Positions 1 through 8,073 of a stretch of DNA of 34,327 bases are shown here, piece after piece. The stretch covers positions 1-34,327 of the forward strand of contig JADEXV010000065.1 of the NCBI GenBank assembly GCA_015206945.1, given 5' to 3'. The translations under genes and the position numbers were made by a program. Source of the stretch: Nostocales cyanobacterium LEGE 12452. Lineage in GTDB: Bacteria; Cyanobacteriota; Cyanobacteriia; Cyanobacteriales; Nostocaceae. Numbering within the stretch: the first letter of the stretch is position 1; every line of letters starts with the position of its first letter. The notes under the pieces are model-generated. The model had not been told where the DNA came from and made no database searches. It was given only the letters and a program-made list of their open reading frames with translations.

Positions 1-27
1 GAATTGGGAATGGGGAATGGGGAATTA
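1..27. repeat. Short tandem GGGGAAT-type repeat
   Basis: The window opens with three or four imperfect head-to-tail copies of a GGGAAT/GGGGAAT unit. It is cut by the window edge, so its full length is unknown. Confidence 0.6.
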
Positions 28-202
28 TCAAAGACAGGTTTGTGTTGTTATTATTGTTACTTCTCTTTTCCTATACAGTCAAAATTCTCAGTGATGTGTT
101 CTCAAGATAGTGGTGCAAAGCATCTGTCATGAGAACACACTCGGTAACTCAAACTGTGAAATGTATGCTAAATTTTTTATTTAATTGGAATTTTTGTAGT
201 TT

Positions 203-231
203 GCGTAGGCGCAGCCCGTGGTAGGCATCGC
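203..231. repeat. Cyanobacterial dispersed repeat (GCGTAGGCG...GGCATCGC type)
   Basis: The stretch has the look of the short interspersed repeats scattered through Nostoc-type genomes: GCGTAGGCGCAGCCCGTGG followed by TAGGCATCGCT. The identification is by recall of that repeat family; no second full copy is seen in this window. Confidence 0.5.
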
Positions 232-322
232 TGTGTACGTCAAGAGGGCAGGTTGCTAAACTGTGCTGTTTCTCGGTTTTAGCAGAGGCCAATAAACCAG
301 ACCTTTGTTGATCTGTAGATAC

Positions 323-351
323 CTGTAGGCGAAGCTTTCGCTGCGATCGCT
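323..351. repeat. Dispersed repeat fragment with hairpin and HIP1 site
   Basis: GTAGGCGAAGCTTTCGC contains a small inverted repeat (GCGAA-GCT-TTCGC) and runs directly into a HIP1 octamer GCGATCGC at 343-350. This combination is typical of interspersed cyanobacterial repeats. Confidence 0.45.
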
Positions 352-545
352 TATCCAGCCACAAAGTAAAACTTAGAACATAAAAAAAATCTAGAGAATG
401 GCGTATTATTCCAAAAAGTGTAAATAAATACGCTAAATATAGAATAATTAACTAGTACGAATGTACTTGCCTTAGTTCAGATAACCAAGGGGACTGAGGT
501 ACAAACTGCATCAAAATTTTCATAGATATAAAGTAAGTGCTACAT

Positions 546-2861
546 ATGTCCATTTGCTTCAACGGGTTTAAGGTAGAACTTTCCGCTAATACGTTCACCG
601 CCTATGTTCAAGACATGCCAGATAACAGAGGGCTACGAGAATTACGAGAAAAACTCCAGTCCGACTGGTTTCTTCATTGGCGATCTGGCAAAGTCTACGG
701 AATCCCTAAAGTGCCTCAACAAGAACAAACCTTTGGTAAACCTGTTGAATTGAAGACTGAAGAACACCTGCAACTTATAGCAGATCGCATTGATAGTGTC
801 TTGCCAGACATATTTTCCCAATATTCAGCTTTTCGATTTAAACCCTTCACATTCCTTTCTCAAAAAGAAGAGTTAGTCAGTTCTATTGCTACTAAAATCA
901 AAGACTTACCATCACTGATTTCTTCCTTCAAAATTAAACCTAAATTTGCACTCGAAGCAAAGTTGGTTGAACTTCGACACGAGGAGACATTTATTGGTCT
1001 GTTCCTACGGTTAAAAACTCGTTGGGAAATCCTTGCATCCCTGAACGATTTACAAAATGCGGGAGTTAATCTTCAGGATTTATATGTTGTTCGTCGCCAA
1101 CCTCAACCAGGACAACGCCGTTTGGTTGGAAAAATCAGCCACATCTGTGAAAGAACGGTCAACTTATTAGAATCATTCGATGGAATTACTTCTATCAATG
1201 AAGATGAAGTATGGCTAGAAGGCTCCAAAGCGTCTTTTGTCCGTTGCCTCAAAACATTGCTGGGAGATAAGTATGATGCTTTTGAATCAGAAAGATTGAT
1301 TCAGGAAGCTAATTTTTTAACTGGCCCTGCACTAGACGATATTTTGATTCGTATGGAGACTTTTCTAGCAAAAAAATCTCCTATGCAGCTTGCACCTAAT
1401 TTACTTGGGTATATTAGAGATCGTATTGAAGCAGTGAATGATGATAGTTACCAAACGGTAATTTCTGCTTCACCAGTAGAGTACTGCTTTGATGCGGCCC
1501 GAACAAAACGAAACCTATATGCTTGGAAAGGAATTGAGAAATATGGGCCTTTTAGTCGTGAGATTTTCTCAAAAAAATCCCCAGAAATATTGGTTCTTTT
1601 TCCAGATACCGTTCAGGGTGCAGTGGAAAATTTTTTAAAAGCATTTCGAGACGGAATTAGTATCAATAAAAAAGTATTTCAAGATGGGATTGAATATTGG
1701 GAGGAAAACTCCAAATACTCAGGTGGATTTGCCAAAATTTTTGGTCTTGTTAATCCTAAGTTGACTCTGCGGCAAATTCCCTGGCTCAATAGTAAACAGA
1801 AACCGCCAGCAGTCGCTTATAGAGAAGCTGTGGCGCAGGTTTTAGAAAAAACCATGCCAGATGCAGCTATTGTTATTCTCTTAGACGAACATGCAAGGCT
1901 TCCAGACCCAGAAAATCCATATCTTCAGTCCAAAGCTCTGTTACTAATGGCTGGAATCCCTGTACAAGGCATTCGGGCATCTACTCTAGGGCAATCACGT
2001 TATTCACTGCAATACACGCTGCAAAATCTCAGTGTTGCTCTCTACGCCAAAATGAACGGGTTGCCTTGGACAGTAGATCATGACCTCACAATTAGTGATG
2101 AACTTGTCATCGGCATAGGAAACTGTGAACTTTCTGGGAGTCGCTTCTTTGAGCGACAAAGGTTTGTAGGTATCACAACAGTTTTTAGAGGTGATGGGAA
2201 CTACCTCTTGGGCAATCTTTCCCAAGAGTGTTCTTATTCTGAATATCCAAATATTTTGAAAACATCTACTGTATCAATTTTACAGGACATTAAGCGACGC
2301 AACGGTTGGCAACCAGGAGATACTGTTCGCCTTGTATTTCATGCTGCTAGACCTTTCAAGAACCTTGATGTTGCAGATATTGTGGCACAGTGCGTTGCGG
2401 AGGTTGGAGAAGAACAAAACATTGAATTTGCTTTCCTAACAGTTTCTCACGAACACCCGTTTACCCTGTTAGATAAGTCGCAACAAGGTATTGTTATGAA
2501 AGATGGTGCTAAAAAAGGACAATTAGCACCACAGCGAGGCATAATTGTGCAACTAGGAAGATATACCCGACTTTTGTGTAGTAATAGTGCAGCACTAGTA
2601 AAAATGCCGCGATCGCCTTTACCAACCCCTTTATTAATTCACCTACACCCACAGTCCACTTATCGTGACTTGACGTATCTTTCCGAACAAGTGCTAAAGT
2701 TTACATCATTATCGTGGCGCTCCTTGCTTCCAGCTAGCAACCCAGTGACTATCTATTACTCTGAACTAATTGCCGAACTACTTGCCCGCCTTCGCAATAT
2801 TCGAGATTGGTCACCTGCATTGCTCAATATCAAACTTCGTGCAAGCAAGTGGTTTCTATGA
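546..2861 (+). CDS. Long prokaryotic Argonaute, predicted nuclease-dead (long-B type)
   Basis: A guide-binding Piwi/Argonaute-family protein of 771 aa, the length expected for a long pAgo with N, PAZ-like, MID and PIWI parts. The MID pocket that holds the guide 5' end appears intact: Tyr459, Lys463 and Gln474 lie in the pattern Y-x3-K-x10-Q. The PIWI catalytic tetrad is not. The first Asp is Gly525 (VIGIGNCEL), the HRDGR-type motif reads FHAARPF with Ala601, and the last position is Glu740 in YYSELIA. I therefore infer binding without slicing, as in long-B pAgos, which rely on a separate effector. The first gene of a two-gene operon, it overlaps the next by ATGA. ATG 546 is preferred over GTG 537, three codons upstream, because a weak AAGTAAG lies at suitable spacing. 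PAZ boundaries could not be set by eye. Confidence 0.88.
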   Translation: MSICFNGFKVELSANTFTAYVQDMPDNRGLRELREKLQSDWFLHWRSGKVYGIPKVPQQEQTFGKPVELKTEEHLQLIADRIDSVLPDIFSQYSAFRFKPFTFLSQKEELVSSIATKIKDLPSLISSFKIKPKFALEAKLVELRHEETFIGLFLRLKTRWEILASLNDLQNAGVNLQDLYVVRRQPQPGQRRLVGKISHICERTVNLLESFDGITSINEDEVWLEGSKASFVRCLKTLLGDKYDAFESERLIQEANFLTGPALDDILIRMETFLAKKSPMQLAPNLLGYIRDRIEAVNDDSYQTVISASPVEYCFDAARTKRNLYAWKGIEKYGPFSREIFSKKSPEILVLFPDTVQGAVENFLKAFRDGISINKKVFQDGIEYWEENSKYSGGFAKIFGLVNPKLTLRQIPWLNSKQKPPAVAYREAVAQVLEKTMPDAAIVILLDEHARLPDPENPYLQSKALLLMAGIPVQGIRASTLGQSRYSLQYTLQNLSVALYAKMNGLPWTVDHDLTISDELVIGIGNCELSGSRFFERQRFVGITTVFRGDGNYLLGNLSQECSYSEYPNILKTSTVSILQDIKRRNGWQPGDTVRLVFHAARPFKNLDVADIVAQCVAEVGEEQNIEFAFLTVSHEHPFTLLDKSQQGIVMKDGAKKGQLAPQRGIIVQLGRYTRLLCSNSAALVKMPRSPLPTPLLIHLHPQSTYRDLTYLSEQVLKFTSLSWRSLLPASNPVTIYYSELIAELLARLRNIRDWSPALLNIKLRASKWFL

Positions 2862-4315
2862 CAGATGCAGTAGCAAAAAGCTTCGGTTATCAATTGGATT
2901 TTCTGACACATTATCTGGGGGCAAACTATAACTGGGAATCACCAGAAAGTGGCTTTGCACGCTATATTTTTTATCGCGCTGATAGCAAACCACCTTTTAG
3001 TGTGGCAACAGATGCAGCAATTAACAGTTTGGAACCAAGGCGACTACATCAAGCTCCTGTTCTTGCTGCTGTGGGTTATGAGCTTGCTTGTGGCAGAGTT
3101 TTTGGTGAGAGTTTTTTGTCAGCTTGGGCAAACGGTTTGACGCGACTGGCCTCTCGTGAAGCATTTCCTTCGGATCGAGCTTCGTTTTTTTATCGACCTG
3201 TAGAACTGTTGGGTATATCGCTTGGTGTAAGCTCTTGCCCAAAGGTTCGCCCTGAAGACTTGCGTTGGTTGCAGGATGTACTAGCAGAGGGAGAACAGAG
3301 ATTAGTTCATGGCGAATTATGGACATTTATCCTCGGCATTTATGCAGCAAAAATTCTTTCTGTATCTTGGAAGCTGAAAAATCTACCGTTGCCAGAAGAA
3401 ATGACTATTGATGAACTGGCCCTGGTTAAGTTGATATGTCCTTTTGATTCATATTTGGCTCAAATAGTTGGTTTTAGAGTGCTTGAAAGTGAAATAGATA
3501 AGGCTTTACTTTCTAGTTGTATAACAGCATCTGTCTCGGCGCATGACACTTCTCATGCTGCTGTACTATATATTTCTCTGCAAAAAACTGTTAACCAGGT
3601 GTTTCTGGCAAGCTGGGAGCATTACTTTCAAGTTGGTAACAGCATAAAACAAAAACAACCAGTGAAATTAATTAGGTTTCTTTGCGATCGCTTCCATCTT
3701 GTTGCTGGGCAGATCCAGTCTCCACATTACGGAATTGAAATTAATGATGAGTACGATCTCCAAGATTTCTTGGACTCTTTATTGCAACTCCGTGCAGATA
3801 CTGATGCTGTAGTAACTAAGGTAATAGATGCAATGAGGCAGAAACTTGGTAATCAGGTAATTAATCATCAAAGAATCACTATCGCAGGAGGCAATGTTAC
3901 CATGAGCAACAATCAAAATTATGTAGAAACTATGTCAGAGCGCAAAATAAATATCAACCAAAGTGGGGCATCAATTGGTGTTGGCTATAGTGAGAACGTT
4001 GAGGCAAATCAACTCGGTGGCACTATAAACAACTATCCTTCGGAGCAGAAGCAGACTCTTGCAGAAGCAGCCGCAGAGATACAGCAGCTTCTGCAACAGC
4101 TAGAGCAGACTTACCCCACCAACACCACAACAGGGCAGATGGTAGTAGCAACAAAAGTTATTGAGCGTATAGAAAGTGACCAAATTTGGAAACAACGGGT
4201 TGTAAACGCAGTTAAAGAAGGTGGTCTTCAAGCGTTAGAGAAAGCCATTGATAACCCTGTAGGTGCTTTTATTGTAGGAGCGATTAAAGGTTGGCAGGAA
4301 GCTGAAATTGAGTGA
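2858..4315 (+). CDS. Argonaute-partner protein with cyanobacterial conflict-type C-terminal tail
   Basis: A 485-aa protein whose ATG overlaps the Argonaute stop (ATGA), implying translational coupling and a shared function. A TTG 51 bases upstream is in frame but less likely. The N-terminal roughly 350 residues are mostly helical in appearance and I do not recognise them; I see no nuclease, TIR or SIR2 signature. One hydrophobic stretch near LWTFILGIYAAKILSVSW could be a membrane or buried helix. The last 135 residues start with a glycine-rich segment (INQSGASIGVGYSENV), continue through LAEAAAEIQQLLQQLEQTY and end in VGAFIVGAIKGWQEAE. I recall this tail from many cyanobacterial pentapeptide-repeat and NACHT-type proteins. 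By analogy with long-B pAgo operons this would be the effector or adaptor, which is inference. Confidence 0.7.
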   Translation: MTDAVAKSFGYQLDFLTHYLGANYNWESPESGFARYIFYRADSKPPFSVATDAAINSLEPRRLHQAPVLAAVGYELACGRVFGESFLSAWANGLTRLASREAFPSDRASFFYRPVELLGISLGVSSCPKVRPEDLRWLQDVLAEGEQRLVHGELWTFILGIYAAKILSVSWKLKNLPLPEEMTIDELALVKLICPFDSYLAQIVGFRVLESEIDKALLSSCITASVSAHDTSHAAVLYISLQKTVNQVFLASWEHYFQVGNSIKQKQPVKLIRFLCDRFHLVAGQIQSPHYGIEINDEYDLQDFLDSLLQLRADTDAVVTKVIDAMRQKLGNQVINHQRITIAGGNVTMSNNQNYVETMSERKININQSGASIGVGYSENVEANQLGGTINNYPSEQKQTLAEAAAEIQQLLQQLEQTYPTNTTTGQMVVATKVIERIESDQIWKQRVVNAVKEGGLQALEKAIDNPVGAFIVGAIKGWQEAEIE

Positions 4316-4351
4316 TGTCTACTGCTAATTTAACAAACACTCCCAGGTTTT

Positions 4352-4372
4352 GAGCATTTGGTCAAATTGCTC
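4352..4372. terminator. Weak candidate bidirectional terminator hairpin
   Basis: GAGCA...TGCTC forms a short imperfect stem between the convergent ends of the Argonaute operon and the minus-strand operon. There is no proper T-tract, so this is only a candidate. The rest of 4319-4532 shows nothing. Confidence 0.2.
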
Positions 4373-4532
4373 CTTTGCCGCGCGTTCAAGTAGTGTCTCG
4401 GTAAGGAGAATCGCGCATCAGCAGAATCAATTACTTAACCTCAGTCGCCAGTATTAATTACCAATATTATTTCATCAATTGTCCTTGTAGACGGATTAAT
4501 TTTCGTTGATTAGCTCGATTTAAATGAGTATT

Positions 4533-5384
4533 TTATCGTTTAAAAAATAACAACATTCCATGTGGATTATCTAAAGATACATCTTTATTACTATTGTGAT
4601 TCTGCGACTCATACCCTTGTAAATCTTGACTTGAAAGTGAGTACACATCAGTTGCAACAAGCTGATATCCTTGAGTATTTAAATAACCAACTAATTTATC
4701 AGGCATTATATGAGATGCACCGTAACTTTGTAACAAATTATGTTCAATTTTATCCTTATCTAAAATATTTAATTGCACAACACCTGTACGACAAAATATA
4801 TCAAAATCAATCGGCTCGACTAAGCCACTTGTGGTAATTTCTATTGAATTTAATTCCGTCGCCAGTTGCTCTATACTCGCAAAATTCCGCGACCACGGGT
4901 TGCCCATTAAAAATAGCCTTATCGATATTGTCTCTGGCTGTACTTTCACAATATCGAGTAATGTTCTCGTAACAGAATCTGGTTGTAAGTAATCTAATAC
5001 TCCATGAACCGAAACTAGCCGAAGGCTATTTCGAGCGTAAAGTTTTGTCAGTTCTAGTTCTGCTAGATTACGATCGCAAAAATAATTTAACTGTAGGTTT
5101 GGGTATTGGCTGCGTAAAGCTAAAAACTTTTCTGGCGGATTAGTAGCAATGTCGTAACAGTCGATTGTCGGAAGTTGGTAGCGCGTTAAGTCAACTCCCT
5201 CAAAACCAAAAAAAACTTCACGTTCGGCAAAACCTGCACCCAAGATAGCTGCACTATCACCATTACCTGAAAGAATCGCTTCCCAAGTCACGGGATAAAC
5301 ATTGGGGGTAAGCTCCAAAAGTCTAGCTCGACTAATCTCTAGAATATTGCCACTGCCCTTATTTTCTAGGAATCTTACTGCCAT
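4533..5384 (-). CDS. Divergent class I SAM-methyltransferase-like protein
   Basis: A 283-aa soluble protein and the last gene of the minus-strand operon. Residues about 45-75 (SAAILGAGFAERE, then FFGFEGVDLTRY) resemble the first strand-loop of a Rossmann fold. A later SLRLVSVHGVLDYL and the alternation of hydrophobic strands and helices fit a class I methyltransferase scaffold. The glycine-rich loop is GAGFAE rather than the usual E/DxGxGxG, so SAM binding is uncertain and the fold may be used for something else. The ATG at 5384 has a GAGG ribosome-binding site just upstream. The gene starts 14 bases after the end of the preceding one, so the two are co-transcribed. Its substrate cannot be guessed. 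Confidence 0.45.
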   Translation of the reverse strand: MAVRFLENKGSGNILEISRARLLELTPNVYPVTWEAILSGNGDSAAILGAGFAEREVFFGFEGVDLTRYQLPTIDCYDIATNPPEKFLALRSQYPNLQLNYFCDRNLAELELTKLYARNSLRLVSVHGVLDYLQPDSVTRTLLDIVKVQPETISIRLFLMGNPWSRNFASIEQLATELNSIEITTSGLVEPIDFDIFCRTGVVQLNILDKDKIEHNLLQSYGASHIMPDKLVGYLNTQGYQLVATDVYSLSSQDLQGYESQNHNSNKDVSLDNPHGMLLFFKR

Positions 5385-5398
5385 AAAACCTCGTTATA

Positions 5399-6193
5399 TT
5401 ATGAAATAACCTTGGGACGACTGATTAGGGTGATATCTTTACCTTCGCCCAAACGGTACACTTCTGTGCGATCGCCAACATCAATTTCAAAAAACTGATA
5501 GCTTGTAGTAAACCGCGCCCACGGTGCCAAAGGATTAATTTTTGGGAGATTGGTTGTTGCTTGGTAAGTAATTTCAAACCCCGCTCCCCCATCTTGCTTG
5601 AACATCCGCAAAAAACATTCGTAGTCTCCAGCGTGCCAAAAATCAGTCGTTCGGCGACGCACCACATCTTGTGAGTCAGAACTCATTGCCCGTGCTGCTG
5701 ATGCGGACACGATCAATTGCAAATTGTCAGACATTCGCGTTAAGGCAAGTTTCTTGTCTGGGTTTGAGAATATTTCATCAACAATTGGTCTAAGCTCAGG
5801 ATGCAAACAAGTTTCAGCAATGTAAAACCCTGAATACTTGCTGATATCATTCTCAAATTCCCGATCAACTAGTCTTTCTGAATCACAACTAACCGACTTT
5901 CGTAAGCTCGCAAAAATCAAGTCTTCGTATAACTTCTGCTGCGATGCTGGCGTTGCTGCAAGAATTTTAAATGCAGACCCACGCATCCCCTGAATTCCAA
6001 TCAAAGCACAGGTACAATCGAGGGATGCCGCCCACATTGCTAGAAATTTCCGATAGTTGGTATAAAGCATTAATGCTTCCTGGTAGTCAGGAGCTTTAAT
6101 TTTGAGTAGATGCTTTACTGGATTGGGTTTAATTTCCCATCCAGGCTTGCATAGTAAAGTCCACAACGTTGAGGAATCTTCAATGGCATCCAT
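5399..6193 (-). CDS. Protein of unknown function, possible C-terminal PAS-like domain
   Basis: 264 aa if translation starts at ATG 6193, which has a strong GAGGG site eight bases upstream. A TTG at 6247 would add 18 residues and overlap the previous gene, which is less likely. The N-terminal half is not recognised. The C-terminal 80 residues (DFWHAGDYECFLRMFKQ, then FEITYQATT, then ARFTTSYQFFEI) have the pattern of a PAS sensor fold (DxWHPxD...F...YR...WxR), but this is a weak match made by eye. The gene sits between the RHH-repeat protein (19 bases upstream) and the methyltransferase-like protein (14 bases downstream) in one transcript. No membrane segment is seen. Confidence 0.4.
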   Translation of the reverse strand: MDAIEDSSTLWTLLCKPGWEIKPNPVKHLLKIKAPDYQEALMLYTNYRKFLAMWAASLDCTCALIGIQGMRGSAFKILAATPASQQKLYEDLIFASLRKSVSCDSERLVDREFENDISKYSGFYIAETCLHPELRPIVDEIFSNPDKKLALTRMSDNLQLIVSASAARAMSSDSQDVVRRRTTDFWHAGDYECFLRMFKQDGGAGFEITYQATTNLPKINPLAPWARFTTSYQFFEIDVGDRTEVYRLGEGKDITLISRPKVIS

Positions 6194-6212
6194 GCATTTA
6201 TCCCTCAGCAAA

Positions 6213-7223
6213 TTAATGACAATTATTTGTCTGTCCGTTCTTGTCAAACCTCATGCGGGATATCAAATCCTTAAGATGGGCTGGGTCTACACCAAACCTA
6301 TGAGCAATGTCATACTCCTCATCTTCAGTTGGCGGTGCATTTAGTGTAAGTAAATGCTCCAAAAAAGGTTGCGACCCCCCTAAAGGCAAACCATCATCCG
6401 TAAAAGGTAACCTATGTTCGTGCATTGACTGCTCAAATACCGCAGGGCGGGTATTTTGTAGCCACGCTACAACCTCACCAGGTTTTGGCGGCTCTATCCC
6501 CAGTCGATCGCATTCTTCTAATAACTCGTTTGATAATTGTGATTCTACTGCGGAGACGCTGTGCGATGCTCCTTGAGGAGCCGCCAAGGGCGAACGCACC
6601 ACCAAATCCTGCAACCACTCCTGTAGTTTTCCTGTCTCTGGTAACTGCAAATCCAGCGTCTGACAAGCAGCTGAAAGTTCTTGTCCAATAGCAGCATTAA
6701 CATATAACTGCCCCAACCAAGTAGCAAATTCCTCATTTTGAGGTAATTCTATCCCTTGTTCAAAGCTAAAAGTTTGCAGTTTCTTTCCTAAACGAATTCT
6801 TTCTAAAAGCTTTGTACCAGTATCTTCTTCATCATTAATAATTTGAGGGTCATTTGACCCAAAAGCCATTTTGTCTAAAAGCCAAATAGCTATTTGTCCT
6901 GATTTTGGAGCTGACAAATTTAGAGTTTCACAAGCAATAAGCAGCTCAGTTCCCAAAGACGTATAACTTGCAAGCCACTCCTCTAAATTACCTGACCGAG
7001 GAGCAGTAAGTCCCTTTTGAGATAAACCAACAAGCTCTAAACCTAAATTCACCAAGTTCCTAACTACCATTGACAAGCTTTTACCCATATCAGGTATTAG
7101 CTTCTCAATTTGACCTCGCATATCAACACTAATATGGACTGTCACGCGGTCTTTCTCTGCATCTACAGGACGACCACGCTTCGGAGGTAGCTTCGGGTTT
7201 TGTTCGGGCTGTTGTTTACTCAT
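6213..7223 (-). CDS. Ribbon-helix-helix DNA-binding protein with five internal ~28-residue repeats
   Basis: 336 aa. Residues 14-65 (KRGRPV, then RVTVHISVDMRGQIEKLI and a helix MVVRNLVNLGLEL) look like a CopG-type ribbon-helix-helix DNA-binding domain after a basic arm. Five diverged copies of a unit ending in WL follow, with the pattern E-L-x3-C-x2-L-x-L-x2-P-x2-G-x4-W-L. Their tryptophans are at positions 83, 114, 169, 203 and 254. Between units 4 and 5, residues 210-225 are encoded by an inserted dispersed repeat. The protein starts a three-gene minus-strand operon, and a 38-bp palindrome lies 72 bases upstream of its ATG. Because RHH proteins bind palindromes, it may control its own operon and the divergent one. 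The function of the repeats is unknown; protein-protein contacts are a guess. Confidence 0.6.
   Translation of the reverse strand: MSKQQPEQNPKLPPKRGRPVDAEKDRVTVHISVDMRGQIEKLIPDMGKSLSMVVRNLVNLGLELVGLSQKGLTAPRSGNLEEWLASYTSLGTELLIACETLNLSAPKSGQIAIWLLDKMAFGSNDPQIINDEEDTGTKLLERIRLGKKLQTFSFEQGIELPQNEEFATWLGQLYVNAAIGQELSAACQTLDLQLPETGKLQEWLQDLVVRSPLAAPQGASHSVSAVESQLSNELLEECDRLGIEPPKPGEVVAWLQNTRPAVFEQSMHEHRLPFTDDGLPLGGSQPFLEHLLTLNAPPTEDEEYDIAHRFGVDPAHLKDLISRMRFDKNGQTNNCH
6545..6601 (-). repeat. Dispersed repeat embedded in frame within a coding sequence
   Basis: GGAGACGCTGTGCGATGCTC, followed by an inverted-repeat core (GCTCCTTGAGGAGC) and GGCGAACGCACC, resembles the interspersed repeats common in Nostoc-type genomes. 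It is read through in frame and encodes a linker beginning RSPLAAPQGAS in the RHH-repeat protein, between repeat units 4 and 5. Confidence 0.5.
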
Positions 7224-7294
7224 GTTACTTCAGTCTATCGGAACCACAAAGCATATTTGAAGCCTTTGTATGCTAAATCGTTAATAAACGTAAC

Positions 7295-7332
7295 TATTTA
7301 GCAGTGTAAAAATATTTTTACACTGCTAAATA
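7295..7332. promoter_or_regulatory. Perfect 38-bp palindrome in a divergent intergenic region
   Basis: Two 18-base arms (TATTTAGCAGTGTAAAAA and its exact complement) flank a central TA, giving a perfect 38-bp palindrome. It sits between the divergently transcribed RHH-repeat gene (ATG 7223) and the double-HTH gene (ATG 7409), 72 and 76 bases from the two starts. The position and symmetry suit an operator bound by a dimeric regulator from either neighbour. A partition or replication site cannot be excluded. Confidence 0.75.
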
Positions 7333-7408
7333 ATTACAAAATGTAAATAAAACACATACACAATTAGTTGATTTGGTATTCTTCAATCAAAAGCACAAAA
7401 AAGTTGAG

Positions 7409-8044
7409 ATGGCAGAAAAACACCTGTTTCAATCAAAATTTCTGCACGAGTCCAATATGAAATACTGCGAAATCTTCAAAAACTTACCCAAAGAAGGCTT
7501 AGAACCCAGACAATTTCTACGCCACTGTTTTGATATCGCCGAACTTAGTCCCAGAGAACTGCTCGAAGAAGAAACCGACTCACAATACCGCAAAAAATGT
7601 ATCACTATACTATGTGCAGTCTTAGGTGTACAAAGACCAACAGTTCGCAAGTGGGGAAGTGATCTCAATTTTGATGGGATACCCAACTACTCCAAAGTTT
7701 CACTTGCTTACATTCATACCGCCGAAATCGTGCCAAAGCAGCTAAAGAGCATCTTAAGAGGAGAATACAACGCACCGGAAGTAAATGCTCAAACGTTTCT
7801 AGAAAAAATACTCCTTCATGAGTTAACTGAACAACAAGTACTACAAACTGTCTCTCACGCCAATTTTCGCGCAACTTGTGTCAAAACTCTCACGCAAGTA
7901 TTACATATTGGCACCAAGTCAGTCCAAGATTGGGGTCAGGATATGTCGTTTCACAAAATGCCCAAAATTCACAAGCACACCTTGGGCTATGCCTTGGCTG
8001 CTATTTCTAAATCATCATCAAAAAACTTGCAGAAAGCAGCTTGA
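7409..8044 (+). CDS. Tandem-duplicated helix-turn-helix-like protein
   Basis: 211 aa from ATG 7409; an in-frame TTG at 7373 would lengthen it by 12 residues. The protein is an internal duplication. Residues about 33-105 (FLRHCFDIAELSPRELL, then CAVLGVQRPTVRKWGSDLNF) and about 116-189 (FLEKILLHELTEQQVL, then TQVLHIGTKSVQDWGQDMSF) align along their whole length. Each copy contains a helix-turn-helix-like segment ending in the shared W-G-x-D. I do not recognise a named family. The likely role is a DNA-binding regulator acting on the adjacent 38-bp palindrome, where two HTH modules in one chain could act as a built-in dimer. It is the first gene of a plus-strand set running to about 11.4 kb. Confidence 0.55.
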   Translation: MAEKHLFQSKFLHESNMKYCEIFKNLPKEGLEPRQFLRHCFDIAELSPRELLEEETDSQYRKKCITILCAVLGVQRPTVRKWGSDLNFDGIPNYSKVSLAYIHTAEIVPKQLKSILRGEYNAPEVNAQTFLEKILLHELTEQQVLQTVSHANFRATCVKTLTQVLHIGTKSVQDWGQDMSFHKMPKIHKHTLGYALAAISKSSSKNLQKAA

Positions 8045-8073
8045 CTTATTTAACTAGTCGAATTAGCAAACTT

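Larger units (their letters stand above)
1..536. other. Intergenic stretch with dispersed repeats, upstream of the Argonaute operon
   Basis: No convincing gene is present. The left edge is a run of imperfect GGGGAAT units, a pattern I associate with cyanobacterial intergenic DNA. Two dispersed-repeat pieces lie at 203-231 and 323-351. The last 150 bases before the Argonaute start are very AT-rich and would hold its promoter, but I cannot point to convincing -35 and -10 boxes. A 71-codon minus-strand frame at 149-364 runs through both repeats and is probably not a gene. Confidence 0.6.

Noticed and set aside
149..364. 71-codon minus-strand open frame in the left intergenic region
   Set aside because: It spans two dispersed repeats, lacks a convincing ribosome-binding site and has no recognisable protein features.
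413..445. Second copy of the palindrome half-site upstream of the Argonaute (GTGTAAA and GCTAAATA)
   Set aside because: Only short AT-rich words are shared, with different order and spacing from 7295-7332.
4562..4837. 91-codon plus-strand open frame
   Set aside because: It is antisense to the methyltransferase-like gene, which has a good RBS and operon spacing.
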